A DNA stretch of 59,763 bases, from contig JAFEDX010000214.1 in NCBI GenBank assembly GCA_018241365.1, forward strand, positions 1-59,763, given 5' to 3'. How positions within the stretch are numbered: position 1 is the first letter of the stretch; the number at the start of each line of letters is the position of its first letter. Positions 26,131-34,787 of this stretch are shown here, piece by piece. The DNA is from Pseudomonadota bacterium. Its GTDB lineage: Bacteria > Pseudomonadota > Gammaproteobacteria > Xanthomonadales > Rhodanobacteraceae. Made by a program: the position numbers and the translations under genes. The notes under the pieces are model-generated. The model was not told the DNA's origin. It ran no database searches and saw nothing but the letters and a program-made list of their open reading frames with translations.

Positions 26131-26612
26131 AACCGGATGCCCGCAAGCAGCATCGTCTCGCCGAGATTCTTGCCGCCGCCGAGGATGTGCGCGTTGGAGA
26201 TGTGCCGCAGCATCACGATGAAATGTCCGTCCTGCCAGCCGCCGCTGGTCATGAATTCGAAGCGGCTGGAGAGCGCATCGGTGCGCGTGCTGGTCGTGGC
26301 GATTTGTTCGCTGACAAACCAGTGATGGCTGGGCGACACGATCCGCACGCCGCCGCCTGCAAGGAACACCTCGTGGTGCAGATCGTCGGAGCGGGTGTTG
26401 CGTGAATCGATCCAGCCCAAGGTGCCGATGGGTTCGAATTGGACTCGCCCGTCCGCCGGATGATCGCCGTATACGTCGGCGAACACCGCGCTGGTGGTCC
26501 GTTCCGACGAGGTCACGCTGGGGCCCACGGCCACGTCGAAGCCGGCGGCGTGGGCCGCCAAGGGAAGGGCCAGCAGGACCGCGAGCCACCTCCCGCATCT
26601 GCAAGACATCAT
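26127..26612 (-). CDS. PagL-like lipid A 3-O-deacylase / acyloxyacyl hydrolase
   Basis: A 161-residue outer-membrane barrel candidate with a signal peptide ('WLAVLLALPLAAHAAG'). The C-terminal 'LRHISNAHILGGGKNLGE' carries the PagL-type His-Ser-Asn motif and a following Glu, which form the catalytic triad of PagL. The strand pattern and the final aromatic residue ('AGIRF') fit a small eight-stranded barrel. PagL removes the 3-O-linked acyl chain from lipid A and lowers its inflammatory activity. An AAGGA site precedes two adjacent ATGs (26612, 26609). It is divergent from the MarR-efflux operon. Confidence 0.8.
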   Translation of the reverse strand: MMSCRCGRWLAVLLALPLAAHAAGFDVAVGPSVTSSERTTSAVFADVYGDHPADGRVQFEPIGTLGWIDSRNTRSDDLHHEVFLAGGGVRIVSPSHHWFVSEQIATTSTRTDALSSRFEFMTSGGWQDGHFIVMLRHISNAHILGGGKNLGETMLLAGIRF

Positions 26613-26760
26613 CGTCCTTTGGGCCGTCACGGCCCGGGTGTTTCCCTGCCTACCCAATCTGGGCCGCTTGCAGCGGAACACAAGGCGGAAGTGTGTAAAA
26701 GCCGTGCTGCATGGTGGGCGTGGACGTATCTGAACGTGGTGAAAATATTGCCACAGATAT

Positions 26761-26795
26761 AATTGCCTTGACAATTACTGTTTCGGCCATATTAT
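26761..26795 (+). promoter_or_regulatory. marR promoter with overlapping operator
   Basis: TTGACA (26768-26773) and TATTAT (26790-26795) are spaced by 16 bases, a near-consensus sigma70 promoter. AATTG-N6-CAATT (26761-26776) is an inverted repeat overlapping the -35 box, the size and place expected for a MarR operator. The predicted transcript start is at or within a base of the GTG start codon at 26803, so the message may be leaderless. Confidence 0.75.
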
Positions 26796-26802
26796 CCGCG
26801 GC

Positions 26803-27276
26803 GTGCAAAACGCCGCCGCCACCCCTGAATCATCGTTTGGCCTGTGCCGCCTGATCGGGCAGGTCCGTGGCGAGATCGTGCTCGGCATCGAACAGGCTCT
26901 GGTGGATGCCGGGCTGGAGCTCAATTTCAGCCAGTTCCTGGCGCTGAAGAAGCTGGGGGATACCGGCCCCACGACGCCGGGAGAGCTGGCCCGGGCGCTC
27001 AATTACAACCCCGGCGCCATGACGCGCCTGCTCGACAAGCTGGAACAGCTGGGTTACCTGCAACGCGTGCCTGACCCCACCGACCGGCGCGCGCTGCAAC
27101 TGGAACTGACCCCCGCCGGGCGCGACGTGCACGCACGGATGATCGCCGGCGGCAACGCTGCCGCCGAGCGCGCCTTCAGCGACATCAACCAGGACGAGCG
27201 TCGCCAGTTGCACGATTTGCTGGTGCGCCTGCTCGAGCACCTGCGCGCGGAGCGCCAGCGTCTGGCGGGCTCCTGA
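26803..27276 (+). CDS. MarR-family transcriptional regulator
   Basis: A 157-residue winged-helix regulator. The core 'TTPGELARALNYNPGAMTRL' recognition region and wing 'VPDPTDRRALQLELT' are typical of MarR proteins. The product of the first gene of the efflux operon, it probably represses the operon from the inverted repeat over its promoter and is released by a small ligand. The start is GTG with no recognisable ribosome site upstream, and no alternative start lies nearby. emrC follows after 15 bases. Confidence 0.92.
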   Translation: MQNAAATPESSFGLCRLIGQVRGEIVLGIEQALVDAGLELNFSQFLALKKLGDTGPTTPGELARALNYNPGAMTRLLDKLEQLGYLQRVPDPTDRRALQLELTPAGRDVHARMIAGGNAAAERAFSDINQDERRQLHDLLVRLLEHLRAERQRLAGS

Positions 27277-27291
27277 TCCAATCGGACATCC

Positions 27292-28788
27292 ATGGCCATG
27301 AACTCCCTGCATTCCGTGCATCGCGGTTTCCTTCCCGTCCTTCTGGGCGCGGCGCTGTTGAGCGGCTGCGCCAGCACGGGCGGCCTGCATCCAACCGTGG
27401 CTGCCACCGATCCCGCCAGCCTACATGCCGAGCACAGTCTTGCCGGCGTGCACAAGGATGTCGCGGCGTGGCCGCAATCCGACTGGTGGAAAGCCGCCGC
27501 TGATCCACAGCTCGACCGGCTGGTCAATGAAGCGCTCGCCGGCAATCCCGACATGGCGCTGGCGGATGCGCGGGTCGCCGCCGCGCTGGCTGTGGCCGGT
27601 GCCGCCGACGCGACGCGCAAACCCACCTTGAACGCCGGTGCGAGCGCCGCGGGTGCGCGGGTGCCGCCGCTGCTGCCGCCGATCGCTTCCGGACATTTCG
27701 GCGTCATCCGCTACGGTTACCTCAGTTTCAAATGGGAGTTCGACCTGTGGGGCGGCAAGCGCGCAGCGTGGCAGGCCGCGGTCGGCAACGCACGCGCGGC
27801 GGAAGTCGATGCACAGGCGGCGCGCCTGAAACTTTCGGCCGACGTGGTGCAGGCGTATTTCGACCTGGCCGGCGCGTACGCGCAGCGCGATCTCGCGCAG
27901 GCGGAATTGCAGCGCGCCGAGGATTTCCTGAAGCTCACCCAAAAGCGCGTCACCAACGGCATCGACAGCAAGTTCTCGCTGGCGCGCATCGAGGGCGAAG
28001 CCGCCAGCGATCGTGCACATCTCGAAGCCGCCGACAATGCCGTGCACACCGGCGGCCTGGTGCTGGCCGCGCTGCTCGGCAAGGGTCCGGACCGCGCGCT
28101 GTCGATAGCCCGCCCGGCGTTGCCGGCGATTCCCGCGCTGGCGTTGCCGAGCGATTTGCCGGCCGACCTGCTGGGCCGGCGCCCCGACGTGGTGGCCGCG
28201 CGCTGGCGGGTCGAGGCCGCGGGCGAGGACATCAAGTCGGCGAAAGCGAAGTTCCTGCCCAACCTCGGCATCAGTTCATTGGCGGGCCTGATTGCACCGT
28301 CGTCGTTGAACCTGTTCTCGCTGACCAACCGCTTCTACACGATTGCACCGGCGCTGAGCCTGCCGATCTTCGAAGGCGGCGCGCTGCGCGCCAATCTCGC
28401 CGGCAAGGACGCGGCGCGCGACATCGCGGTGGCGCAGTACAACCAGACGCTGGTGCACGCGATCAACCAGGTCGCGACGCAAGCCGGCGACCTGCACTCG
28501 CTGGAGTCGCAGGTCCAGGATGCCGAGTCCGCGCGCGCCAGCGCCGAGGATGCCTACACGCTGGCGATGCAGCGCTACCGCGCCGGCGTCGGCAATTTCC
28601 TTGAAGCGCTGAGCGTGCGCCAGGCGCTGATCACCGCGGAACAGCAGCTGGCATCCCTGCAAACCCGTCGCAGCAATGCGTGGGCCATGTTGAACGAGGC
28701 GCTCGGCGGCGGTTTTGAACCCGCCAGCGATGCCCCGTCGCTGGCTGCCACGCCTGACACCCCATCCGAATCCAAGGCCATCCGATGA
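27292..28788 (+). CDS. outer-membrane efflux lipoprotein (NodT/TolC family)
   Basis: A 498-residue outer-membrane factor with a lipoprotein signal ('LGAALLSGCAST', lipid-modified Cys after 'LLSG'). Two OEP repeats follow ('QSDWWKAAADPQLDRLVNEA' and 'PIFEGGALRANLAGKDAARD'), with long helical and beta parts that form a trimeric channel. It should dock to the EmrA-type adaptor encoded next and complete a drug efflux conduit. Its stop overlaps the adaptor start (ATGA). Confidence 0.92.
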   Translation: MAMNSLHSVHRGFLPVLLGAALLSGCASTGGLHPTVAATDPASLHAEHSLAGVHKDVAAWPQSDWWKAAADPQLDRLVNEALAGNPDMALADARVAAALAVAGAADATRKPTLNAGASAAGARVPPLLPPIASGHFGVIRYGYLSFKWEFDLWGGKRAAWQAAVGNARAAEVDAQAARLKLSADVVQAYFDLAGAYAQRDLAQAELQRAEDFLKLTQKRVTNGIDSKFSLARIEGEAASDRAHLEAADNAVHTGGLVLAALLGKGPDRALSIARPALPAIPALALPSDLPADLLGRRPDVVAARWRVEAAGEDIKSAKAKFLPNLGISSLAGLIAPSSLNLFSLTNRFYTIAPALSLPIFEGGALRANLAGKDAARDIAVAQYNQTLVHAINQVATQAGDLHSLESQVQDAESARASAEDAYTLAMQRYRAGVGNFLEALSVRQALITAEQQLASLQTRRSNAWAMLNEALGGGFEPASDAPSLAATPDTPSESKAIR

Positions 28789-29990
28789 CTTCGCCCATCA
28801 ATCCCAATCCCGTCACCGAAGACGATGCCGCGGGACAACTGAAGCGCAAACGCCTGCGCAAGCGTCGCCTGATGCTGCGCGGCCTGGTCGGCGTCATCGT
28901 GATCATCGCGATCGTGTGGGCGCTCTACCACTTCCTGGTCGGGCGCTGGTACGAGGGCACCGACGATGCGTATGTCGGCGGCAACGTGGTGCAGATCACG
29001 CCGCAGGTGCCGGGCACGGTGGTCAGCATCGGCGCCGACGACAACGATTTCGTGCGCGAAGGCCAGCCGCTGGTGAAACTGGATCCGGCCGATGCCGACG
29101 TTGCGCTGGCCGAAGCCGAAGCGGCATTGGCGCAGACCGTGCGCAAGGTGCGCGGCCTGTACAGCACGGTGCACACCTCGAAGGCCGACGTGACCGCGCG
29201 CGAAGCCGTGGTGAAACAGGCGCAGGCCGACTTCCAGCGCCGCAAGGGTCTCGCCGCATCGGGCGCGATTTCCGCCGAGGAACTGGCGCATGCGCGCGAC
29301 GCCCTGACCACTGCGCAGAGCGCGCTGGCTGCGGCGCAGGCGCAGCTCGCCACCACCGACGCCTTGGTTTCGGACACGCAGATCGCCACGCACCCCGACG
29401 TGAAGGCCGCGGCGGCCAAGGTGCGCGCGGCGTGGTTGAACGACCAGCGCACCACGCTGGTGGCGCCGGTATCGGGTTACGTCGCCAAGCGCACGGTGCA
29501 GGTAGGCCAGCGCGTGCAGCCCGGCACGCCGCTGATGGCGGTGGTGCCGCTGCACCAGGTGTGGGTGGATGCCAACTTCAAGGAAACCCAGCTCCAACAC
29601 ATGCGCATTGGCCAGCCGGTGAAGCTGACCTCCGACATCTACGGCAGTTCGGTGACCTACCACGGTCGCGTCGAAGGGCTGGGGATCGGCACCGGCAGCG
29701 CATTCTCGCTGCTGCCGGCGCAGAACGCCTCGGGCAACTGGATCAAGATCGTGCAGCGCCTGCCGGTGCGTATTGCGCTCGACGACAAGGAACTCGACAA
29801 GCACCCGCTGCGGATCGGCCTGTCGATGGACGTTGAGGTGAACCTGCACAACCAGCAGGGCGCGATGTTGTCGCAGCAGCCGCCGCAGAAGCCGGTGTTC
29901 AGCACCGACGTGTACGCGCACGACCGCGCCGAGGCGGATGCCCTGATCGCGAAGATCATCCACGCCAACAGTGGTGGCGCGGCGCATTGA
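28785..29990 (+). CDS. emrA: EmrA-type membrane fusion protein
   Basis: A 401-residue HlyD/EmrA-family adaptor. A membrane helix ('LVGVIVIIAIVWALYHFLV') is followed by a lipoyl half ('YVGGNVVQITPQVPGTVVSI', 'DNDFVREGQPL'), a long coiled coil (about residues 95-210, 'ALAEAEAALAQTVRKV') and the second lipoyl and barrel region ('TLVAPVSGYVAKRTVQVGQR'). It bridges the inner-membrane pump and the outer-membrane channel. Both neighbours on the same strand are the expected partners. Confidence 0.93.
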   Translation: MTSPINPNPVTEDDAAGQLKRKRLRKRRLMLRGLVGVIVIIAIVWALYHFLVGRWYEGTDDAYVGGNVVQITPQVPGTVVSIGADDNDFVREGQPLVKLDPADADVALAEAEAALAQTVRKVRGLYSTVHTSKADVTAREAVVKQAQADFQRRKGLAASGAISAEELAHARDALTTAQSALAAAQAQLATTDALVSDTQIATHPDVKAAAAKVRAAWLNDQRTTLVAPVSGYVAKRTVQVGQRVQPGTPLMAVVPLHQVWVDANFKETQLQHMRIGQPVKLTSDIYGSSVTYHGRVEGLGIGTGSAFSLLPAQNASGNWIKIVQRLPVRIALDDKELDKHPLRIGLSMDVEVNLHNQQGAMLSQQPPQKPVFSTDVYAHDRAEADALIAKIIHANSGGAAH

Positions 29991-30043
29991 AGTGCGACCG
30001 TCCCTGAGCTCCGGCTGACCCCACTTTATCTTGCAGGACTTGC

Positions 30044-31603
30044 ATGGCATCCAATGCAGCCACCGCGACGGCCGGGAGCTTCGGCGAATTCCGGCCGGCC
30101 AGCCTGCCGCTGGCGACGATGGGTTTGTCGCTGGCGACCTTCATGCAGGTGCTGGACATCACCATCGCCAACGTGTCGTTGCCGACCATTGCAGGCAACC
30201 TCGGCGCCAGCCTCACGCAATCGACCTGGGTGATCACCTCGTTTGCGGTGTCGAACGCGATCGCGCTGCCGCTCACCGGGTTCCTGTCGCGGCGCTTCGG
30301 CGAGGTCAAGCTGTTCGTGTGGGCGACCGCGTTGTTCTCGCTGTGCTCGCTGCTGTGCGGCCTGTCCACCAGCATGGACGAACTGGTGCTGTTCCGCGTG
30401 CTGCAGGGCGCGGTCGCAGGGCCGATGTATCCGATCACGCAAAGCCTGCTGGTGTCGATCTATCCGCGCGAGAAACGCGGCATGGCGTTGGCGATCCTGG
30501 GCATGGTGACGGTGGTCGCGCCGATCGCCGGCCCGGTGCTGGGCGGCTGGATCACCGAAACCTATTCGTGGGAATGGATCTTCTTCATCAACGTGCCCAT
30601 CGGCCTGTTCGCAAGCTCGGTCGTGGCGGGGCAGCTTGGCGGGCGCGTCGAACAATTGCGCAAGGCGCGCGTGGACTGGGTTGGATTGATCACGCTGGTC
30701 TTCGGCGTCGGTTCGCTGCAGGTGTTGCTGGACAAGGGCAATGAACTCGACTGGTTCCGTTCGCCCATGATTGTGGCGCTGGCGATCATCTCGGCGGTGT
30801 CGCTGACGGTGTTCCTGATCTGGGAATTGACCGACGACGAACCGATCGTGGACCTGCGCCTGTTCCGCCACCGCAATTTCGCGGCCGGCACGCTGGCGCT
30901 GGTGCTGGCTTACGCCGCATTCTTCTCGATCGGCCTGCTGGTGCCGCTGTGGCTGCAGAACACGATCGGCTACACCTCGATCTGGGCGGGGCTGGCGACC
31001 GCGCCGATCGGGGTGATCCCGGTGCTGCTGACATTCTGGGTCGGCAAGTACGCGACCCGCTTCGACCTGCGCTGGCTGGCGGCGATGGCGTTCGTCGTGA
31101 TGGGGCTGACCTGCTTCATGCGCGGGCGTTTCAATGTCGAGGTGGATTTCTACCACGTCGCCATGGCGCAACTGCTCCAAGGCCTCGGCGTCGCGCTGTT
31201 CTTCATGCCGATCCTGACCATCCTGCTGTCGGACCTCGAAGGCCCGGAAGTTTCGGAAGGCTCGGGCCTCGCGACGTTCCTGCGCTCGGTCGGCGGCAGC
31301 TTCTCGGCCTCGATCACCACGTATATCTGGACGCGCGGCGGCGTGCTCAACCACGCCAACCTCGTCGAGCACATCAACGCCTACAGTTCCGACGTGCGCG
31401 ACGGCATCGCCGCTGCGGGCGGCCACCTGCAGCGTTACGCTGCCGAGGTCAACGGCATGATCAGCCAGCAGGCGATGCAGATTTCCTTCAACCAGTTGTT
31501 CGACGCGCTCGGTTTCATCTTCCTCGGGCTGGTCGCGGTGGTGTGGCTGGCCAAGCCGCCGTTCATGAAGCAGGGCGGGCCGGCGGCAAGTTCCGGGCAT
31601 TGA
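30044..31603 (+). CDS. emrB: EmrB-type MFS drug:H+ antiporter, first copy
   Basis: A 519-residue DHA2-family transporter with 14 predicted membrane helices. Motifs include 'VLDITIANVSLPTIAGNLGA' in helix 1, 'FLSRRFGEVK' (motif A) and 'FRVLQGAVAGPMYPITQS' (motif B/C region). 'FFINVPIGLFA' lies in the middle. It should export hydrophobic drugs or weak acids from the cytosol with EmrA and the outer-membrane channel. It starts 53 bases after emrA. A second, closely related copy follows at once. Confidence 0.93.
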   Translation: MASNAATATAGSFGEFRPASLPLATMGLSLATFMQVLDITIANVSLPTIAGNLGASLTQSTWVITSFAVSNAIALPLTGFLSRRFGEVKLFVWATALFSLCSLLCGLSTSMDELVLFRVLQGAVAGPMYPITQSLLVSIYPREKRGMALAILGMVTVVAPIAGPVLGGWITETYSWEWIFFINVPIGLFASSVVAGQLGGRVEQLRKARVDWVGLITLVFGVGSLQVLLDKGNELDWFRSPMIVALAIISAVSLTVFLIWELTDDEPIVDLRLFRHRNFAAGTLALVLAYAAFFSIGLLVPLWLQNTIGYTSIWAGLATAPIGVIPVLLTFWVGKYATRFDLRWLAAMAFVVMGLTCFMRGRFNVEVDFYHVAMAQLLQGLGVALFFMPILTILLSDLEGPEVSEGSGLATFLRSVGGSFSASITTYIWTRGGVLNHANLVEHINAYSSDVRDGIAAAGGHLQRYAAEVNGMISQQAMQISFNQLFDALGFIFLGLVAVVWLAKPPFMKQGGPAASSGH

Positions 31604-31713
31604 TATGCGATCGTCCCTGATCGCGGCTTCGTCGAGTCGTTCTGCATCCGTTGCGACGCCCGCTGCTCAAGCGCCAGAACGTCCATCCATGGACTGACTT
31701 TCCACCACGGCAC

Positions 31714-33267
31714 ATGGCTTCAAACGCTTCCACGGTACTCAAGTCCTTCGGCGAATTCCGCCCCGCCAGCCTCGCGCTGGCGACGATCGGGCTGTCGCTC
31801 GGCACCTTCATGCAGGTGCTGGACATGACCATCGCGAACGTGTCGCTGCCGACCATCGCCGGCAACCTCGGCGCCAGCCAGGACCAATCGACCTGGGTGA
31901 TCACCTCGTTCACGGTGTGCCAGGCGATCACGCTGCCGATGACCGGGTTTCTTTCCCGCAGCTTCGGCGAGGTCAAGGTGTTCGTGTGGGCGGTGCTGCT
32001 GTTCTCGCTGTTCTCGTTCCTGTGCGGCGTGGCCACCAGCCTGTCGATGCTGGTGCTGTTCCGCACCCTGCAGGGCGCGGTGTGCGGGCCGATGTACCCG
32101 ATCACGCAAAGCCTGATGGTGTCGATCTACCCGCGCGAAAAACGCGGCATGGCGCTGGCGATCATCAGCATGATCACCGTTGTCGCACCGATCGTGGGTC
32201 CGGTCGCGGGCGGCTGGATCACCGATTCGTATTCGTGGCGCTGGATCTTCTTCATCAACGTGCCCATTGGCCTGTTCGCGGGCAGCGTGGTCCTTGCACA
32301 AATGGGCAAGCGCGTCGAACAGTTGCGGCGTGCGCGCATCGACTGGGTGGGCGTGGTCACGCTGATCCTCGGCGTCGGCTCGCTGCAGATCCTGCTCGAC
32401 AAGGGCAACGAGCTCGACTGGTTCCATTCCACGTTCATCGTGACGCTTGCGATCATCGCGGCGATCTCGCTGGCGGTGTGGGTGATCTGGGAATTGACCG
32501 ACGAGGAACCGCTGGTTGACCTGCGCCTGTTCCGGCACCGCAACTTCGCGGCCGGCACGATCGCGCTGGTGCTGAGTTTCGCGCTGTTCTTCTCGATCTC
32601 GCTGATGCTGCCGCTGTGGCTGCAGAACACGCTCGGCTACACCGCGCTGTGGTCGGGCCTGGCGGTGGCGCCGATCGGCGTGATCCCGATCATCCTGACC
32701 TTCTGGGTCGGCAAGTACGCGCACAAGTTCGACCTGCGCTGGCTGGCGTCGGGCTCATTCGTGGTGATCGGGCTGGTCTGTTTCCGCTTCGGCAGTTTCA
32801 ACACCGAAGTCAACTTCGCCGCCGTGGCCTTGACCGAATTGCTGATGGGCCTCGGCATCGCGCTGTTCTTCCTGCCGGTGTTGACCATCCTGCTGTCGGA
32901 CCTGGAAGGCCCGGAAATCGCGGAAGGTTCCGGATCGGCCACCTTCCTGCGCACCGTCGGCGCGAGCTTCGCCGTCTCCATCGTGACCTACCTGTGGGCG
33001 CGCGGCGGCGTGACCAACCACGCCAACCTGGCCGAACACATCAACCCCTTCAGCGCCGAAGTGCGCCACAGCGTGGCCGCGATGGATGGCGCGCTGCGGC
33101 CCTACCTCGAAGGCATCAACGGCGTCATCACCCAACAGGCCACGCAGATTTCCTTCAACCACATCATGGATGGATTGGGCGTCGGCTTCCTCGCCATGAT
33201 CGCGGTCGTGTGGCTGGCCAAGCCGCCCTTCATCCAGCGGCGTGGCGGCGGTGGCGCGGGGCATTGA
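31714..33267 (+). CDS. emrB: EmrB-type MFS drug:H+ antiporter, second copy
   Basis: A 517-residue paralogue of the preceding pump, aligned along its whole length. Blocks such as 'KSFGEFRPASLALATIGLSL', 'MTIANVSLPTIAGNLGAS' and 'FFINVPIGLFAGSVVLA' are shared with small changes. Changes cluster in and near the membrane helices that line the transport path, which suggests altered specificity more than loss of function. No adaptor or channel gene of its own is present, so it probably shares EmrA and the lipoprotein channel. The ATG chosen (31714) matches the start of copy one. Confidence 0.92.
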   Translation: MASNASTVLKSFGEFRPASLALATIGLSLGTFMQVLDMTIANVSLPTIAGNLGASQDQSTWVITSFTVCQAITLPMTGFLSRSFGEVKVFVWAVLLFSLFSFLCGVATSLSMLVLFRTLQGAVCGPMYPITQSLMVSIYPREKRGMALAIISMITVVAPIVGPVAGGWITDSYSWRWIFFINVPIGLFAGSVVLAQMGKRVEQLRRARIDWVGVVTLILGVGSLQILLDKGNELDWFHSTFIVTLAIIAAISLAVWVIWELTDEEPLVDLRLFRHRNFAAGTIALVLSFALFFSISLMLPLWLQNTLGYTALWSGLAVAPIGVIPIILTFWVGKYAHKFDLRWLASGSFVVIGLVCFRFGSFNTEVNFAAVALTELLMGLGIALFFLPVLTILLSDLEGPEIAEGSGSATFLRTVGASFAVSIVTYLWARGGVTNHANLAEHINPFSAEVRHSVAAMDGALRPYLEGINGVITQQATQISFNHIMDGLGVGFLAMIAVVWLAKPPFIQRRGGGGAGH

Positions 33268-33391
33268 GGCATTCGCAATCCCGCAGTGCACTTGTGGTCG
33301 ATGAGAGCGGGGATCGAAGCAAATACGTTAAGGTTTGTGATCGGCCCCGAACGTCCCAGAGGACTGACCAGTTCCCGAGCGCGCGATGTGC

Positions 33392-33429
33392 TTGACGGGC
33401 AACTAATAGTTTCATATATTTGAAACTAT
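33392..33429 (+). promoter_or_regulatory. arsR promoter and operator, with start codon inside the operator
   Basis: TTGACG (33392-33397) and TATATT (33415-33420) are separated by 17 bases. A perfect 9-bp inverted repeat, ATAGTTTCA-N6-TGAAACTAT (33406-33429), covers the -10 box and ends on the ATG of arsR (33428). The expected transcript start is at about 33427-33428, so the message should have no leader. Confidence 0.82.
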
Positions 33430-33763
33430 GAAACATTATGAAGTCGTGCAGTCGCTCAGCGCATTGGCTCAGGACAGCCGCTTGGCGATCTATCGCCTGC
33501 TGGTGCAGGCGGGTGAAGCCGGCTTGCCCGTAGGCGCAGTTGCCGACCGGCTGAAGCTGCCAGGTCCCACCCTGACGGCACACTTGAACATCCTGCGCCA
33601 TGCCGGCCTCGTTCGCGATACGCGCGAGGGCCGCAGCATCCGCTGCCGCGCCGACTACCGGCGCATGAATGCCTTGCTCGCGTTCCTCACCGAAAACTGC
33701 TGCGGCGAGCCCACCAGTACCTGTGCACCAGCGTGCACCACCACCAAGAGGAAACACCCATGA
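33428..33763 (+). CDS. arsR: ArsR-type arsenic-responsive repressor
   Basis: A 111-residue winged-helix repressor of the ArsR/SmtB family. The core reads 'SALAQDSRLAIYRLLVQAGE' and the recognition helix lies near 'LPGPTLTAHLNILRHAGLV'. The metal-sensing cysteines are at the C-terminus (Cys91, Cys92, Cys99, Cys103, in 'ENCCGEPTSTCAPAC'), as in the Acidithiobacillus-type ArsR and not in the helix-3 position of the plasmid R773 type. It should release the operator when arsenite binds. There is no ribosome site before the ATG. The stop overlaps the arsI start (ATGA). Confidence 0.93.
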   Translation: MKHYEVVQSLSALAQDSRLAIYRLLVQAGEAGLPVGAVADRLKLPGPTLTAHLNILRHAGLVRDTREGRSIRCRADYRRMNALLAFLTENCCGEPTSTCAPACTTTKRKHP

Positions 33764-34230
33764 AACGGTTCCATGTACACGTCAGCGTCAACGATCTCGA
33801 TGCCAGCATCGGCTTCTATTCCACCCTGTTCGGGACGGCCCCGAGCGTACGCAAGCCGGACTACGCCAAGTGGATGCTGGACGACCCGCGCGTCAATTTC
33901 GCGATCTCGCAACGCGGCGGTGCGCCAGGCGTCGATCATCTGGGACTGCAAGCCGACGACGACGCGGAATTGCAGGCGATCGGCGACCGCCTGTTGGCCG
34001 CGGACAAGGTCGCCCTGGCCGAGCGCGGCACCACATGCTGCTACGCGCACTCGGACAAGTATTGGGCGGAGGACCCGCAGGGCGTGCGCTGGGAAACCTT
34101 CCACACCCATGGCGAAGCCACGACGTATTCGACACCTGAGCACGAACAGGCCGGCGCTGTGTGCTGCGGTACTGCTGCCGTGTCCACGAAGGCCGGCGGT
34201 AGCTGCTGCAGTGGCGGGTCGTGCGGATGA
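33760..34230 (+). CDS. arsI: ArsI/CadI-type VOC metalloenzyme (C-As lyase family)
   Basis: A 156-residue vicinal-oxygen-chelate protein. Likely metal ligands are a His near residue 7 ('KRFHVHVSV'), His60 ('GVDHLGLQ') and Glu112 ('VRWETFH'). The vicinal cysteine pair Cys93-Cys94 ('GTTCCYAHSDKYW') is the organoarsenical-binding pair of ArsI, which cleaves the carbon-arsenic bond of trivalent methyl- or phenylarsenicals using Fe(II) and O2. A Cys-rich tail ('VCCGTAAVS...GGSCCSGGSC') could bind arsenic as well. CadI proteins share the fold, so substrate is inferred from the ars context. Confidence 0.88.
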   Translation: MKRFHVHVSVNDLDASIGFYSTLFGTAPSVRKPDYAKWMLDDPRVNFAISQRGGAPGVDHLGLQADDDAELQAIGDRLLAADKVALAERGTTCCYAHSDKYWAEDPQGVRWETFHTHGEATTYSTPEHEQAGAVCCGTAAVSTKAGGSCCSGGSCG

Positions 34231-34646
34231 GTCGCTTGCCGCGGGTGCTGTTTGTCTGTGTCGAGAACGCTTGCCGCAGCCAGATGGCCGAAGGCTTCGC
34301 GCGCAAGTACGGCGCAGGCCAGATCGAGGCCTTTTCCGCCGGCTCCCGGCCTGCCGAAATGGTCAATCCGCGCGCGGTCGCGCTGATGGCGGAATGCGGT
34401 TGCGACCTCTCGGCCCACGTCTCGAAACCCTTGAGTGCGTTTGAAGGGCAGGTCGTGGACGCATTGGTCACCATGGGGTGCGGTGATGCCTGTCCTTGGT
34501 TGCCGGCCAGCCGGCGCCTGGACTGGGACTTGCCCGATCCGAAATTGCTCTCCGACGACGCGTTTCGGCAAGTCAGGGATGACATCGAGCAACGGGTACG
34601 CGAGTTGCTGGCGGATGCGCGCCACTGGCAGAACCCGACCCGTTGA
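34227..34646 (+). CDS. arsC: arsenate reductase ArsC (LMW phosphatase-like)
   Basis: A 139-residue protein of the low-molecular-weight tyrosine phosphatase fold. The P-loop is 'FVCVENACRSQMAE' (CX5R, catalytic Cys11). Further cysteines in 'TMGCGDACPW' are placed like the resolving pair of thioredoxin-dependent ArsC. It should reduce arsenate to arsenite in the cytosol, which ArsB then exports. The ATG overlaps the arsI stop (ATGA). Reductant (thioredoxin or glutaredoxin) is by analogy. Confidence 0.9.
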   Translation: MSRLPRVLFVCVENACRSQMAEGFARKYGAGQIEAFSAGSRPAEMVNPRAVALMAECGCDLSAHVSKPLSAFEGQVVDALVTMGCGDACPWLPASRRLDWDLPDPKLLSDDAFRQVRDDIEQRVRELLADARHWQNPTR

Positions 34647-34787
34647 ATCCGATCGGTTCCATGAACACCATGCGCGAGATGACGCGAACCCGCCACACGC
34701 GCGTCGCCGGCTGCTGCGCGGTCGTTGCAACCGGCGCGGACTCCAACCCTTATCTGTTCCAGTGACTGCTGAGTCAAAGGTTGCCGC

